Positions 54,982 through 64,000 of a DNA stretch of 64,000 bases are shown here, piece after piece. The notes under the pieces are model-generated. The model searched no databases and was not told where the DNA came from. It worked only from the letters and a program-made list of their open reading frames with translations. Origin of the DNA: Phytophthora quininea (Eukaryota; Oomycota; Peronosporomycetes; Peronosporales; Peronosporaceae); the NCBI GenBank assembly GCA_011947345.1, contig JAAVTG010000697.1:1-64000 (forward strand), read 5' to 3'. The position numbers were made by a program, and so were the translations under genes. The first letter of the stretch is position 1. Each line of letters starts with the position of its first letter.

Positions 54982-56270
54982 ATGGACCCCGAATCAATGC
55001 CCACGCGATGGTCGCATCGCCAAGCCCCGCCAGCCCCATCGAACCAGCAAAACCTCTTCTTTGGCACTCGATCAAAGCAGACAAAGGATGATCGTGCCGT
55101 TGTAGGCCGCGACCCCGAGCTGGAGAGCTCCTCTGTGAGTAGTGATGGCAGCGACTTCGAGTGCGATGAGTTCGAGCATGAAGTACAAGGCGGTGTGGAC
55201 AGTGAGAGCCGAGAAAGCCTTCTGAGGCGATGCAATCAACTTCAAGAAGACGTCGAGGTGCTGGCGTCGCATCTGGAGAGCCAAGAGCAAGCGCACAAGC
55301 AGGAGCGTGACTCGACTGAGAAGGAGAGACGTACATTGGTGTTAGAAAACGAGTCCATGAAGCGGGAATTGAGCGGCCTACGTATCGAGAAAGACGCGTT
55401 GAGGAAGCAAAACGCACAGCTGGCCACGCAACAGGCTGAAGGCGAACGCCAAGCGGACGCTTCTCGAGAAGCGCATGAGGACATGGTTCTCGCCCTGACG
55501 CAGCAGCAAAAGAGTGCGAATTGCTTCAATCTTCTGTCATGTGTGCTGCTCGTGAGCGAACTGAGGCCCGAAAGGCGTTAGACAGAGCTCAGATGCACTG
55601 TCGTCGGCTGGAAGAAGAGCTGTCGTCAGCGCACGCCCAGGTCTTGCACTTGCAAAATGAGCGCAACACGCTTCAGGCCGCTCTGAATGCCACCGCCACG
55701 GGAGTTGCCGGGTATGAAGCGAAGCAGTTGAAGGTGCAAGACGAAATCATTGCCGGACTTCGCGCAGATTTGCTGCAAATGGAGTTCGAGATGAAGACAC
55801 TTTCAATCGACAAGGCGTCTTTAGCCGACCAGGTTGACAAGCTTCATCTCCGGCTGGAGAGCAGCGACCGTAGTGCCGACTACGAGGTCGTACCGCTCAA
55901 CAACAGCACACGTGATGCAATGGCCAAGTCGAAGCAACAGAAGAAGCGCACGACGATCCGCCCCATCAAACCGACCAAGGACGAAACCTCTCGACGCGGC
56001 TCGGATTTGTTCAACAACTTGATGGAGCTGCCGAACGCCGTGAACGATCTACCGGAGGGTGCGAGCGCGACGATATGGTTGTCCCCACCGACCGGTTCTT
56101 CGTACTTCACTTCTTCCTGCTCAAACCTCTCCCGTCACGTCGACCAGGAGCACCGCACTCGCCGCGGACGAGTTGCTCCACCGACGTTTGCGTCTTTCGT
56201 CGCGAAAACTGTGCAGTCAGCACGGAAACACTTGGCCTCTCCACGGCAAAACACGTTTGGGAGTCCATGA
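54982..56270 (+). CDS. Hypothetical coiled-coil protein
   Basis: Family not recognised. ATG at 54982 (MDPESMPTRWSHRQAPP). A disordered N terminus of about 80 residues is followed by a long coiled coil (LLRRCNQLQEDVEVLASHLE through DKASLADQVDKLHLRLES), then a basic S/T-rich tail containing KKRTTIRPIKPTKDETSRRG and ending FGSP. One G missing near 55513 (after TQQQK) breaks the coiled coil; the next frame continues it with ERTEARKALDRAQMHCRRLEE, and the corrected length is 430 codons. Divergent from the coiled-coil gene at 52168-54831, with only 150 bp between starts. Confidence 0.6.
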
Positions 56271-56352
56271 CAACCGACCGAGTTTCTTAGACCAAACGGA
56301 AGTTAGTCGACACTCACGTTAAGACTTCTACCAACATGGGTCGTTCTCTCCT

Positions 56353-57014
56353 TCACTCAGCTGCAATTGCCACTTCCTTCTCGTCCTTCGCCTTGATACT
56401 CTTCGGCACCTCCAAGTGGCTGACATACGACAAGTACGTGTTCCACAGGAGCCCCACCACATTCGCGAACAGCACCTGCATGGACCCCGGCACGAAGCGG
56501 AAGTTGAGGACCTGCGCCGGCACCCAGACGCCCCAATTCGCTTTGGTCACGGGCCACCAGTCGGCTCTCAGTTTGCTTGGGATCTGCTCAGCGTTCCCCT
56601 CGAGCGTCAGCAGCGACGACAAGAAAACGCACAGGAAGGTCGGTGCAAAGGCCAATTGGTCCAGCGCCAGACGTTTGGCGACGGCAGCGGTGGTCACGCC
56701 AGGCACCTTGGCCCCTAGAAAACCGTACCAGACGTGCAGCACAGGCGACACCAAAGCGCCGCCAAGCAGCGTGAAGGTGGCGAACCGCTTGACGTCCAGC
56801 GTGGCTTCTTCTTCCACGACCAACTGACACGCCACGTCCCCCACCCCGGCGATCGCTCCGCCCGTGAGGATCTTGGTGGTCAGCGGATGCGACTCAATAG
56901 AGCGCCATATGAGTCCCACGCCTTGCCGAAGAAGCTGCGGGGCTTGGAGGACGTCGAGGACCGACGCACTTGCCGGAGCACCGGCCGAGAACGAGCACGC
57001 AGCATCGACAGCAT
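56353..57014 (-). CDS. Mpv17/PMP22-family membrane protein
   Basis: Small four-helix protein of the mitochondrial inner membrane or peroxisome; relatives influence metabolite permeability and mtDNA maintenance. ATG at 57014 with an arginine-rich presequence (MLSMLRARSRPVLRQVRRSS), pointing to mitochondria. Family blocks: HPLTTKILTGGAIAGVGDVACQ, HVWYGFL, LDQLAFAPTFLCVFL, and the C-terminal signature WPVTKANWGVWVPAQVLNF then FVPGSMQVLFANVVGLLWNTYLSY. One base lost near 56900 separates the presequence from the domain; with it 221 codons. Only 68 bp separate its start from MED7. Confidence 0.9.
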
Positions 57015-57082
57015 TTTGACGCGGAGGTATACAAAAACACTGTTAACACCTATGACTATGCTTTTGTATGGTTTAGTTTAGC

Positions 57083-58048
57083 ATGAGCACCGAGCAGGAA
57101 GAGGAGGCGCCCGAGATCGTGTCCGAGTTCCCGGCGCCGCCCAAGTTCTTCGCGCTGTATGCGGACGGTGCGGACAGCGGGCCGGCGCCGCCAGAGCCCA
57201 TGGAGCCCACGTACCACATGTTTGGCTCGCCCTACAGCACACAGGACGTAGTGCCGGACCTGCTTCAGCAGCCAGGCAAGAAACTGTACACGGCGGAGGA
57301 CGAGGCTTCGGTGGATTACAAGGCCCAGATGAAGAAGTGGGTCGCAGTATGAGACGCTTCTGACCGACTCGAGACGACTAATACACTTGTGATGGCGATA
57401 GGATCAACCGGTCGCTGCTTGCCAACTTCGTGGAACTCGTGGACGTGCTGATCAAGAAGCCAGCCTCGTTCAAGTACGGAGGAATGCCATGGGAACTCGT
57501 GACGAGGGTATTTATTAGTATTATTGCTGTTGTTGCAGTGACAAGCTGGACGATGTGGAGCTGCTCTTCCTCAACATGCACAACCTCATCAACGCGTTCC
57601 GGCCCCACCAAGCGCGCGAGACGGTGATCCAGATGCTTAAAACGCAGGTGCAGGAGCGGCGCGATGCGGTGCGAGACATCCGTCGCACAATCGACGACTC
57701 GCGACGCGCCGTGGAGCGTGTGCATGGAGAGCTGCACGAGTCGACGGATGAGGCGACTGCAGCCGATGCTGCGTCTTCTGCTACGGACGAGGATGTCAAG
57801 ATGGAGAGTGTGGATGGAGCGGGATCGACAGGAGCAAGCGACCTAGTGAGCGCTGCTGCGGCCAGTGCGACGACACAAACCCCTGCGCAGCAGGAGCAGG
57901 CAGAGGTAGGATGATGCGGCTCACAGCATGTCTCTTTCAGTAGCTTTACGCTTTGTGTGTTGTGACGGAATAACAGAAGGCTCGCGAGGCACGGCAGATG
58001 CACGAACAATTCTTCGCGGCCCTGGAAGTCGCGATGAGCGGCGAATAG
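57083..58048 (+). CDS. MED7: Mediator complex subunit 7
   Basis: Subunit of the Mediator middle module linking activators to RNA polymerase II. Exons 57083-57336, 57402-57473, 57539-57905 and 57977-58048 join to exactly 255 codons. The N terminus has EFPAPPKFFALY (the conserved S-x-PPPP-x-Y entry) and YHMFGSPYSTQD. Then come KKINRSLLANFVELVDVLIKKP and LDDVELLFLNMHNLINAFRPHQARETVIQML, the diagnostic MED7 core. The C-terminal half is coiled coil and a low-complexity acidic/alanine-rich stretch, ending ALEVAMSGE. No frame problems. Confidence 0.93.
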
Positions 58049-58184
58049 GTAATTTAACCCCTTTACCCCCGCTATCCGGGACGTGCTAGTAGCTACTCCT
58101 TTCCTACAGCATCAGCAGGTTAATGCCGGAGACCACCGGCTATCCTGGCAGAAATGCCTTAGGTTTACTTCGTGAAAGACCCGC

Positions 58185-59631
58185 CTACAACTTGATAGGG
58201 GCGTTAGGGAACATGGAGTTATCAGCCGGAGCAGATGAAGCAACTGGGATTGGAGTCCGTTGGATCGTCGGCGACTCGGCTGCTGCTGGCGCTGCTGTGG
58301 CTTGGTACGGGACCGGGGCGGACGTGGTGCGAACGACACGGTTAGCTCCGTTCGCTGGACTGCTTTTCAACCACATTTTACACGAAACGTTAGCATCGTT
58401 GCCAACCAAAGCATCATGAAGCACAGCGCGTCACACCTGGCCATTGCGGAATTAATCGCATCGTACAGCGGTGCTGCAGCTACTGGCGGCAGCTCAGCAC
58501 CGCCGAGCAGCTCTGCGACTTTGACAGCTTTTCCGTAAAATGATCGGTTGATGTCCGGCCGCGAAAGGATCACCGATCCCTCTAGCGAGATGCCCGCGTA
58601 CAGCCCCTTTGAGTGGGAATACGAGTAGCAGGGCGCGATGTCCATGGAAGCGCTCGCCTCCAGCGATCCTGCGGCTACACGACCCACCGGACCCGCCGAA
58701 ATGCCCAACTCTGCACCGAGGTTTACTTGTCCGGACGCGCAGAAGGCCTCAACAGCGCGCTGCGTGTTGAGGATGATGACAAAGTCCGTGATCTCCCCTC
58801 CGACCTGCGGGCCCCAACCAACACCTGCAGTCCCGATCGCTGACGGAGCTGACCACCGCCCGTCAGGCAGCCTCGCAATGACGAGCCCCGTGCCCATGCG
58901 GCCCGTGAAGACAAAGCCCATCTTGATCACCGTCAGAAACTAGCACACGGAAACTCTCAGCAACAAGTTCTAGCAGAAATTGACTCGACCAATTTCTTAC
59001 CGCGATGCCCTTGGCATGCGTCAACAAGGGCAGCGGTATGCTCTGATCCTTGACGACTCCTTGGAACGTAAAGTTCTTGACGCTGTACGTGGCCTTGCGG
59101 ATTTCCTCTCGCAGTGTGAACGAGTAGGGGCTGTTGAAGAACCTCTGCGGACCGGAATCCTTCACCTCGTTCTGCTGCACCGCGTGGCTCATCGTCAGCC
59201 CTGACAGAGCAACACACAAGATACATTAATCGCCCCTGCGGTTCTTATCTCTCCCTTGTTGCGTAGCTGGCGTACGCAGCTCCTCCTGCTCCGGCTCAAG
59301 TCGCGCGTGGCAGTCGTCGCAAACGCGCTGCGGGTTGTGGGCGTTCACGGCCAGGTACTTGCGCTCCGGGTTGGTGAGGATCTGGTCCTCTCGGATAAGG
59401 CTGCGCTGCGGCGTGCACAACTCGCAAAGACGTGGCCGCAGTAGCTGAAGCAGCGTGGCGTGAGGTCAAGAATGAGACTCACCCTGCAAGCCTTCGAGTT
59501 CCCTACCGGCAGTGGTGTTTACGACGCACCCAGTCGAAGAGCAGCTGGCAGCCGAAGCACACGCTCACCTCGGCGTCCGGGATCCAGCGCACGGTGGTCG
59601 GTAGCGTCGTATCGGGGCCCTGGCGCATCAT
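58185..59631 (-). CDS. FYVE zinc finger plus SYLF (Ysc84-like) domain protein
   Basis: Predicted endosomal lipid- and actin-linked protein: FYVE binds PtdIns3P and SYLF binds phosphoinositides/actin. Exons 59507-59631, 59276-59444, 59001-59200, 58437-58939 and 58185-58362. The FYVE domain runs WIPDAEVSVCFGCQLLFDWV, RRKHHCR, CGHVFCELC, RVCDDCHARL, with the basic RRKHHCR motif intact. SYLF: AKGIAFLTVIKMGFVFTGRMGTGLVIAR, WSAPSAIGTAGVGWG, TDFVIILNT, LGISAGPVGR, YSHSKGLYAGISLEGSV. The C terminus is a P/A-rich tail. One T lost near 59430 breaks the finger; with it the exons total 392 codons. Start MMRQG at 59631 is the best ATG, but the frame stays open upstream. Confidence 0.87.
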
Positions 59632-59968
59632 ATCGAGTGGTGATCTTGAAGAGCTCAGACGGTCGGCTTCCGCTTTGCTTTCAAACACAAAGTCACTGCT
59701 TCTCCCTGGCTACAATGACATAACGACAGTAAAGGGAGGGACACGGGATACCTTCAATTCAAGTTCCTGATACCATTTCTCGCTGACTACAGTCCGGCCT
59801 TCACTTGTCTAGTCTCGCCTGTCGTCGCCCGAGGAAACGTGCGCTCTGCAGGCCGGCGGACTGATCGTGTTCGAACACTTGCCGAGCCCCATCAGTAGCT
59901 GCGCCGAGTGGTGATCCGGGTGGTCCTCGTGGTGACTATCCTGATTAGAAGAGGAAAAGTGCTGCAGT
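59632..59968. other. Short gap between TADA1 and FYVE-SYLF genes
   Basis: Contains an open stretch on the minus strand (DSHHEDHPDHHSAQ..., about 59800-59945) that could be an alternative last exon of the TADA1-like gene. Otherwise nothing seen. Confidence 0.35.
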
Positions 59969-60675
59969 TTACTCGACGCTAGGAAACCAGAGCAAGCAAA
60001 CGCCTCGTCAGATCATCGTCTAGCTTCAACAGCAGCAAATACTACACAGCCAAACCTACTGGCTCCGTCTTGCGCAGAGGCGACGCTGCTGTGCGGACGC
60101 TTCCGGCCTGGATGCTGCAGCTCGGACGAGCTCTTCTGCACGCTTGAGCGCTGCTCCGAGTCTCCACACACACGCACTTGCATTAACACAAAGGCACTGT
60201 AGAGCACCGTTTCAGCATTTCCTACCGTGTCTCGCGCCTTCCTCCTTGATAATCTGCAGCAACGGGTCTCTTGTGGGCGTCGTCACTGGCTCGGCTGCTG
60301 CCTCTCCGCCGCCTTCCCCGCTGTGGTCCTGTCTTTCCGGTGGTAGCGGCGGCTGCGACGCGTCGTTTTGCTGGTACGCGGTGCTGAGCAGCGCCACCAC
60401 GAACTTGTTGTGCAGATCTACCGTCACAACCATTTTAAAACCTCTGAACCACGGTAACTAGCCGACGATTTAAGCTAAAAGAAGGTCGCGTACGTTTGTC
60501 CGGCCCCAGCAGCTCTTCGGCCAGCGCGTGGAACTCCTCGAGCGAGCTTGGCCTGGAGGTAGCGCTGGAAAGCGCCCCAGTAGCGCGTCCAGGCGTCGCG
60601 GTGCCGCCGCTGCAGGCGGTGGAAAAGCTGCAGCTTGAGCTTCTGCACGGTCGAGAGAGGCGCCGGCTCCGTCAT
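59969..60675 (-). CDS. SAGA complex subunit TADA1/Hfi1-like
   Basis: Structural subunit of the SAGA histone acetyltransferase complex. ATG at 60675 (MTEPAPLSTVQKLKLQLF). Exon 1 (60494-60675) reads WTRYWGAFQRYLQAKL then LEEFHALAEELLGPDK; exon 2 (60226-60417) continues HLHNKFVVALLSTAYQ. Together these make the SAGA-Tad1 signature (YW..F..FL..KL...EF...LLG...HLHN.FI.AIL). Exon 3 is 60056-60161, and a ten-base last exon ends at 59969. Two bases appear lost from a CTC repeat near 60545; with them the model is 164 codons. The 3' end is uncertain, since a different acceptor would add an HD-rich tail. Confidence 0.72.
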
Positions 60676-61333
60676 GCCAGCGACGGACTGCAGTAGATCG
60701 ACTCAAAGCTGCTTGGCGAGAGATCGACTGACAGTTCTACCGGCCGTAGCAAAGAACCGTGCTGGGTTCCCGACCGGGTCGGGAGCACCAGCCGTCATCC
60801 TCTTCAACTGCAGTTCAACACTGGTGCTTTCTGGCGCTGTCTGCAGAGCGACGTTCGTGTCTTCGGGTCGACCATTGAGCTGCACCGTGCTCTCTCTCTC
60901 TCTCTCTCTGTCCAAGAAGATGCTGCTGGTCGAATCCGGTGGAGTGAGACAGCGATGAAATGCGTTCCGGTGGAGACGACTTGGGATTACAAAGTACAAT
61001 GCACACCTCCCATCGCTCTGCACCAGCGGCGTATGGATAGAGCGCTATCTACTGTGGCAGTCCTCGACAGTGCCCTCGCATCGACCGTAGCATTGCCTTC
61101 CCAAACCACTCGGCTGAGTTGGTCGTTGCCGCCATTGACTCATTGGAAAGGCAGCCAAGACAGTCAAGCCCCGCTTTGCGAACACCGCAGCCTTCGGAAC
61201 ATGCTCGCTCCGTTGCGGCTCACCATCCCAGCGGCGTCGTGCAGGCAAAGACGCATCGAGCGATGACCAAGTTGCCGTTGTTATTGTGGAAATTGAAATT
61301 GTCGCTATTGTGAAATTTATCGATAGTTGAGTG
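60676..61333. other. Divergent promoter region between TADA1 and LSM11 genes
   Basis: About 660 bp. It holds a (CT)10 microsatellite at 60890-60909. No gene supported. Confidence 0.5.
60890..60909 (+). repeat. CT dinucleotide microsatellite
   Basis: Ten uninterrupted CT units, upstream of the TADA1 gene. Confidence 0.9.
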
Positions 61334-62532
61334 ATGGACGCAGTTGAAATGGAGGCTCGGCTGCGGGCCTACTACGCGCAGCACAATCCAGGCAACGACC
61401 AGAACATGTGCGTATTCAGCTTGTGCAGACCCAGACCTCTCCAGTAGCTGCCTGATCGCCGTCGGAGACGCAGTGCAGCGCTCGTTGCAGCCCGCAAAGC
61501 CAGCTCACGCTCTCCTTGTTGCGCCCTTCAGAGCCGAGATTGTGCGCAAGTTTCGAGGCCGCGAGCGTCAGTTGTGCGCCAGACTGCTAAGAAATATGGT
61601 GTCGCCCCAGATCTGTTGCCCCCGGACGAGAAAAGGCCCTCAGAACAGCCCCGACACCAGCAGGAGGAGGCGTCACGCTCCTACCAGAGACACTTCAAGC
61701 CCTACAAACTGACTAAGGCCACAGACAGCCCGCTGGACTTGCGGTCAGTGAAATTCGATGCTCTGAAGGCACTGCAGGCTCCGAAGGAGCAGGTCAAGCT
61801 GCTGGTCGAGACGGCCTTCCCCTCGACAACATCCAAAAATGCCGGCAGCTGGTACGTGTGTCGTTTTGGTAGGATGGAGGATGATGTTGCAGTAGCTGAG
61901 TTCGTCGCGGCAGCTTCCCGAGTCAGATCCCCATCGTCAAACACTGGTGGCGAGACCAAAGATGGCGAGTCCGACGGCTGCGAAGACAGTGGCCAAGAGG
62001 ACGACCGCTGCAGCGCCATCGCTGTTTGAGCAACTCGCAGGTGAAATTGGCAAACCATTTCTAGTGGATATCGTCGCTCTGAGTGTCGATTGCTTACTGT
62101 TGTAAATGCGGCAGATACGTATATGGATGGTCCCTTCCAGGTCCTTCGTCGCTGTTTCCTGGAGCGGATGCGCGTGCTGGTGGTCGTGCGACGTGTGAAC
62201 AGCGTTCGTGGCACTTGTGTGGGTTTCCTGAAGGCGTTCGACAAGCACTTGAATCTGGTGCTTATGGATGTGAGTCAAGAGTACATCCCACAGAAGACGC
62301 ACTATCGGTTATTGGAAGACGTACGCAAAGGCAAACGCGCTCCAGGAGATGCGGTATTCTCTGCAGTGGACCGCCGTCGAAACCGGGTCGTGTTGAGTTC
62401 TGCAGGGGTACTCAGCGCGACTACAGCAAACAGCTCTTCATTCGCGGAGATAACGTCGTGTCTGTGAGCGCGGTTGCCACTAACCAGGTATCACCTCGCG
62501 ATCGAGGCGTTGTCCACTCCAGCAAGAAATGA
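61334..62532 (+). CDS. LSM11-like U7 snRNP Sm protein
   Basis: Relatives replace SmD2 in the U7 snRNP, which processes histone mRNA 3' ends. ATG at 61334. Proposed exons 61334-61407, 61532-61868 and 62115-62532. The N-terminal part has PYKLTKATDSPLDLRSVKFDALKALQAP, matching the LSM11 pattern LDV-S-EFDPLLALY. The Sm1 motif is RMRVLVVVRRVNSVRG, then CVGFLKAFDKHLNLVLMDV; Sm2 is QLFIRGDNVVSVSAV. Two one-base losses (near 61593 and near 62405) are inferred, giving 277 codons. The intron before Sm1 could instead be shorter: a readable stretch (AAPSLFEQLA, about 62010-62040) may be coding. Confidence 0.72.
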
Positions 62533-62666
62533 GCCTAGAGCTGCTCCACCTGTGGACACAAACCAAGATCACAGCGAATGCAGCACGTTTGTGTTGGATC
62601 GTAATATTACTGAGCTTTGGGGGCCTGGAGTAGGGAAAATCCTCGACGACCACAGCGCAAGTTCTC

Positions 62667-63110
62667 TCACATTTCGTTCGGATCGTCATCTTCGTGCTCC
62701 TTCAGCATCTTGCGGTTGTACGCCACCGTGCCCAGCACGATTCCCAGCATGATGATGAAGCACACGTAGACGACGAAAAACGTCCAGAGCGCGGTGTTGG
62801 TATCATCCGTCTGCAGCACGGCGCGGGTCGTCAGCGCGAAGAGCGCCCCGAGTAGAGCGTACACGCCGATGAGGCCCATGGAGATCAGGATCAGGTCTTG
62901 CCACGAATTGCCGCAGCAGAGCACTCGGTACTGCTTCTTCTTGGCCTTGCTGGACTTGACAGCAGCGACACTTACGTCGGCCAAGCTGATTGGAGCTTCC
63001 CCATGGTGAATGACTTCAGGATCTCGGTGCTTGTTGGGAACTGGATCGCGCGGACGCTTCAAAGAGGCGAAACCCCTCCTCGAGTGCTGACCTTTGACGA
63101 TCATTTCCAT
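62667..63110 (-). CDS. Two-pass membrane protein, unknown
   Basis: Family not recognised. Intact 148-codon ORF from ATG 63110 (MEMIVKGQHSRRGFASLKRP). A basic N-terminal half (KSSKAKKKQYRVLCCGNSW) precedes two hydrophobic helices (LILISMGLIGVYALLGALFAL and ALWTFFVVYVCFIIMLGIVL), and the protein ends in an acidic tail (KEHEDDDPNEM). The layout suggests an endomembrane protein with both ends in the cytosol. It shares a 110-bp promoter with the next gene. Confidence 0.65.
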   Translation of the reverse strand: MEMIVKGQHSRRGFASLKRPRDPVPNKHRDPEVIHHGEAPISLADVSVAAVKSSKAKKKQYRVLCCGNSWQDLILISMGLIGVYALLGALFALTTRAVLQTDDTNTALWTFFVVYVCFIIMLGIVLGTVAYNRKMLKEHEDDDPNEM

Positions 63111-63220
63111 CGCCTAAAAATATTGAGGCAAGTGAGCTGCTTCGTGGAGGACCTTCGTCTCACAGACGCTTATGAAAGTGGAGCCACTATTTTTGCTCAC
63201 GTTAATCACCGACGTGAGCC

Positions 63221-64000
63221 ATGGAAGGCGTGATGCTTGTGGAGATGGCCTCGGGCGCTTTGCATTACACAAAATCGTTCTCGGATGCATTCGACGTGCG
63301 GCACCCGAAGACCGAGCGTCTCAACCTCAGCGCGCTCATTTTTGCGTTGCAAAACTTTGCAGGTGGGATGAATGAAGACGCTCTTGTTTTAGCCATTGCT
63401 GACACTTTCTTTTGCTCCTCTAGGGAGCAGTGTCCGTCCACCTGAGAATGCAGGGCATCAAACTTCGTTCACGACGGGTATCGCTGAGATCAGTATGCTC
63501 GCCACGCCTCTTGAAAACATTGTGCTTGCTGCAACGCCGTCAAACAAACTTCTTGTGGTGTGTGCATGAAATTGCAATTCTTACTAAATATCTGTAACTC
63601 ACGCTTCTTGTGTGCTGTCAGGTGCTTTTCACTGCACCAGATTTTGATGCAGCTGTAGCACGGTAGGTTCTTGACATGGCAAGAAGGGACTGTCGATGTT
63701 GAATCTAACGTGGATCGATTGTTTTGCAGGGGCTAGTGAAACGTGTAGCCTACAACTATGAGAATGGGGAGAATGCCGAAATGCAACTTATGACTGTGCT
63801 TAACCAAGTGGTGCGTTGAGTGGCCCACGAGTGCTGTGTCAATGCTATTCTCACCTTTTTATTTGTTTTGTTGTAATGCATTCAGCCTCGCCGCTTTCGC
63901 CACGCATTCTTCCAAGCGATTGATGAAACAATCGAGAGGGAACTAGTTAATGCAAGTGAGCAAGTCCTTTTGGGACTGGAAGAAAGCGACTTCAACCGCA
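63221..64000 (+). CDS. Longin-like domain protein, partial at right edge
   Basis: Not confidently assigned. ATG at 63221 (MEGVMLVEMASGALHYTKSF). Exon 1 (63221-63362) continues ERLNLSALIFALQNFAG. Exon 2 (from 63424) reads SSVRPPENAGHQTSFTTG, ISMLATPLENIVLAATPSNKLLV. Later exons read VLFTAPDFDAA, LVKRVAYNYENGENAEMQLM and RRFRHAFFQAIDETIERELV before the window ends. The order (start strand, LALQNF helix, strand LENIVLAATPSNKLLVVLFT) resembles longin/roadblock folds of trafficking proteins. Introns are short and several (for example 63363-63423); one donor near 63655 is uncertain. Confidence 0.5.

Overview
The window looks like gene-dense nuclear DNA of an oomycete, probably a Phytophthora-like peronosporalean. 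Evidence: GC-rich genes packed on both strands, short GT-AG introns (about 50-140 bp), very short divergent promoters (68-250 bp), flagellar/ciliary genes expected of a zoospore former (a BBOF1-like coiled coil, BBS8/TTC8), secreted hydrolases, and MuDR and Fanzor relics. No rRNA, tRNA or CRISPR array was recognised.

Layout. 0-3.7 kb: three D-lactate-dehydrogenase-type genes, an intron-bearing one running off the left edge and an intronless inverted pair. 3.9-8.0 kb: YVH1/DUSP12 phosphatase, ELO fatty-acid elongase, and a 12-cysteine secreted protein. 8.4-11.6 kb: decayed mobile DNA, a MuDR-type transposase followed on the same strand by a Fanzor (eukaryotic TnpB-like) gene; a further degenerate ORF lies to 12.6 kb. 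12.8-22.9 kb: sideroflexin, BBOF1-like coiled coil, a seven-pass TOM1/GPR137-like membrane protein, an unassigned helical protein, PP2A catalytic subunit, BBS8, a DUF218 protein. 23.2-26.4 kb: tandem spinster-like MFS transporters. 26.7-28.1 kb: a proline/threonine-rich gene with a partial head-to-head inverted copy. 28.4-41 kb: PPR protein, coronin-7, KNL1/Spc7-like kinetochore protein, Dbp3-like DEAD-box helicase, small nuclear-type protein. 41.2-52 kb: secreted S33 peptidase, two divergent membrane-anchored GH1 glucosidases with a scrambled Argonaute relic between them, then a full Argonaute. 52-64 kb: two coiled-coil genes, Mpv17, MED7, FYVE-SYLF protein, SAGA TADA1, LSM11, a two-pass membrane protein and a partial longin-like gene.

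A striking technical feature is that about 20 well-conserved genes are interrupted by 1-2 base indels, nearly all contractions of homopolymers or dinucleotide runs. In most of these genes, adding the inferred missing bases makes the spliced length divisible by three. I therefore treat them as genes with probable sequence/assembly errors rather than pseudogenes, and reserve pseudogene for the transposon and Argonaute relics, which are decayed throughout.

Functionally the set is mostly housekeeping: chromatin and transcription (MED7, TADA1), RNA work (Argonaute, LSM11, DEAD-box, PPR), actin/endosome (coronin-7, FYVE-SYLF), kinetochore, cilium, and nutrient acquisition (peptidase, glucosidases, transporters). 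The most interesting candidate for an unusual system is the MuDR plus Fanzor relic with a structured palindromic sequence just past the Fanzor 3' end.
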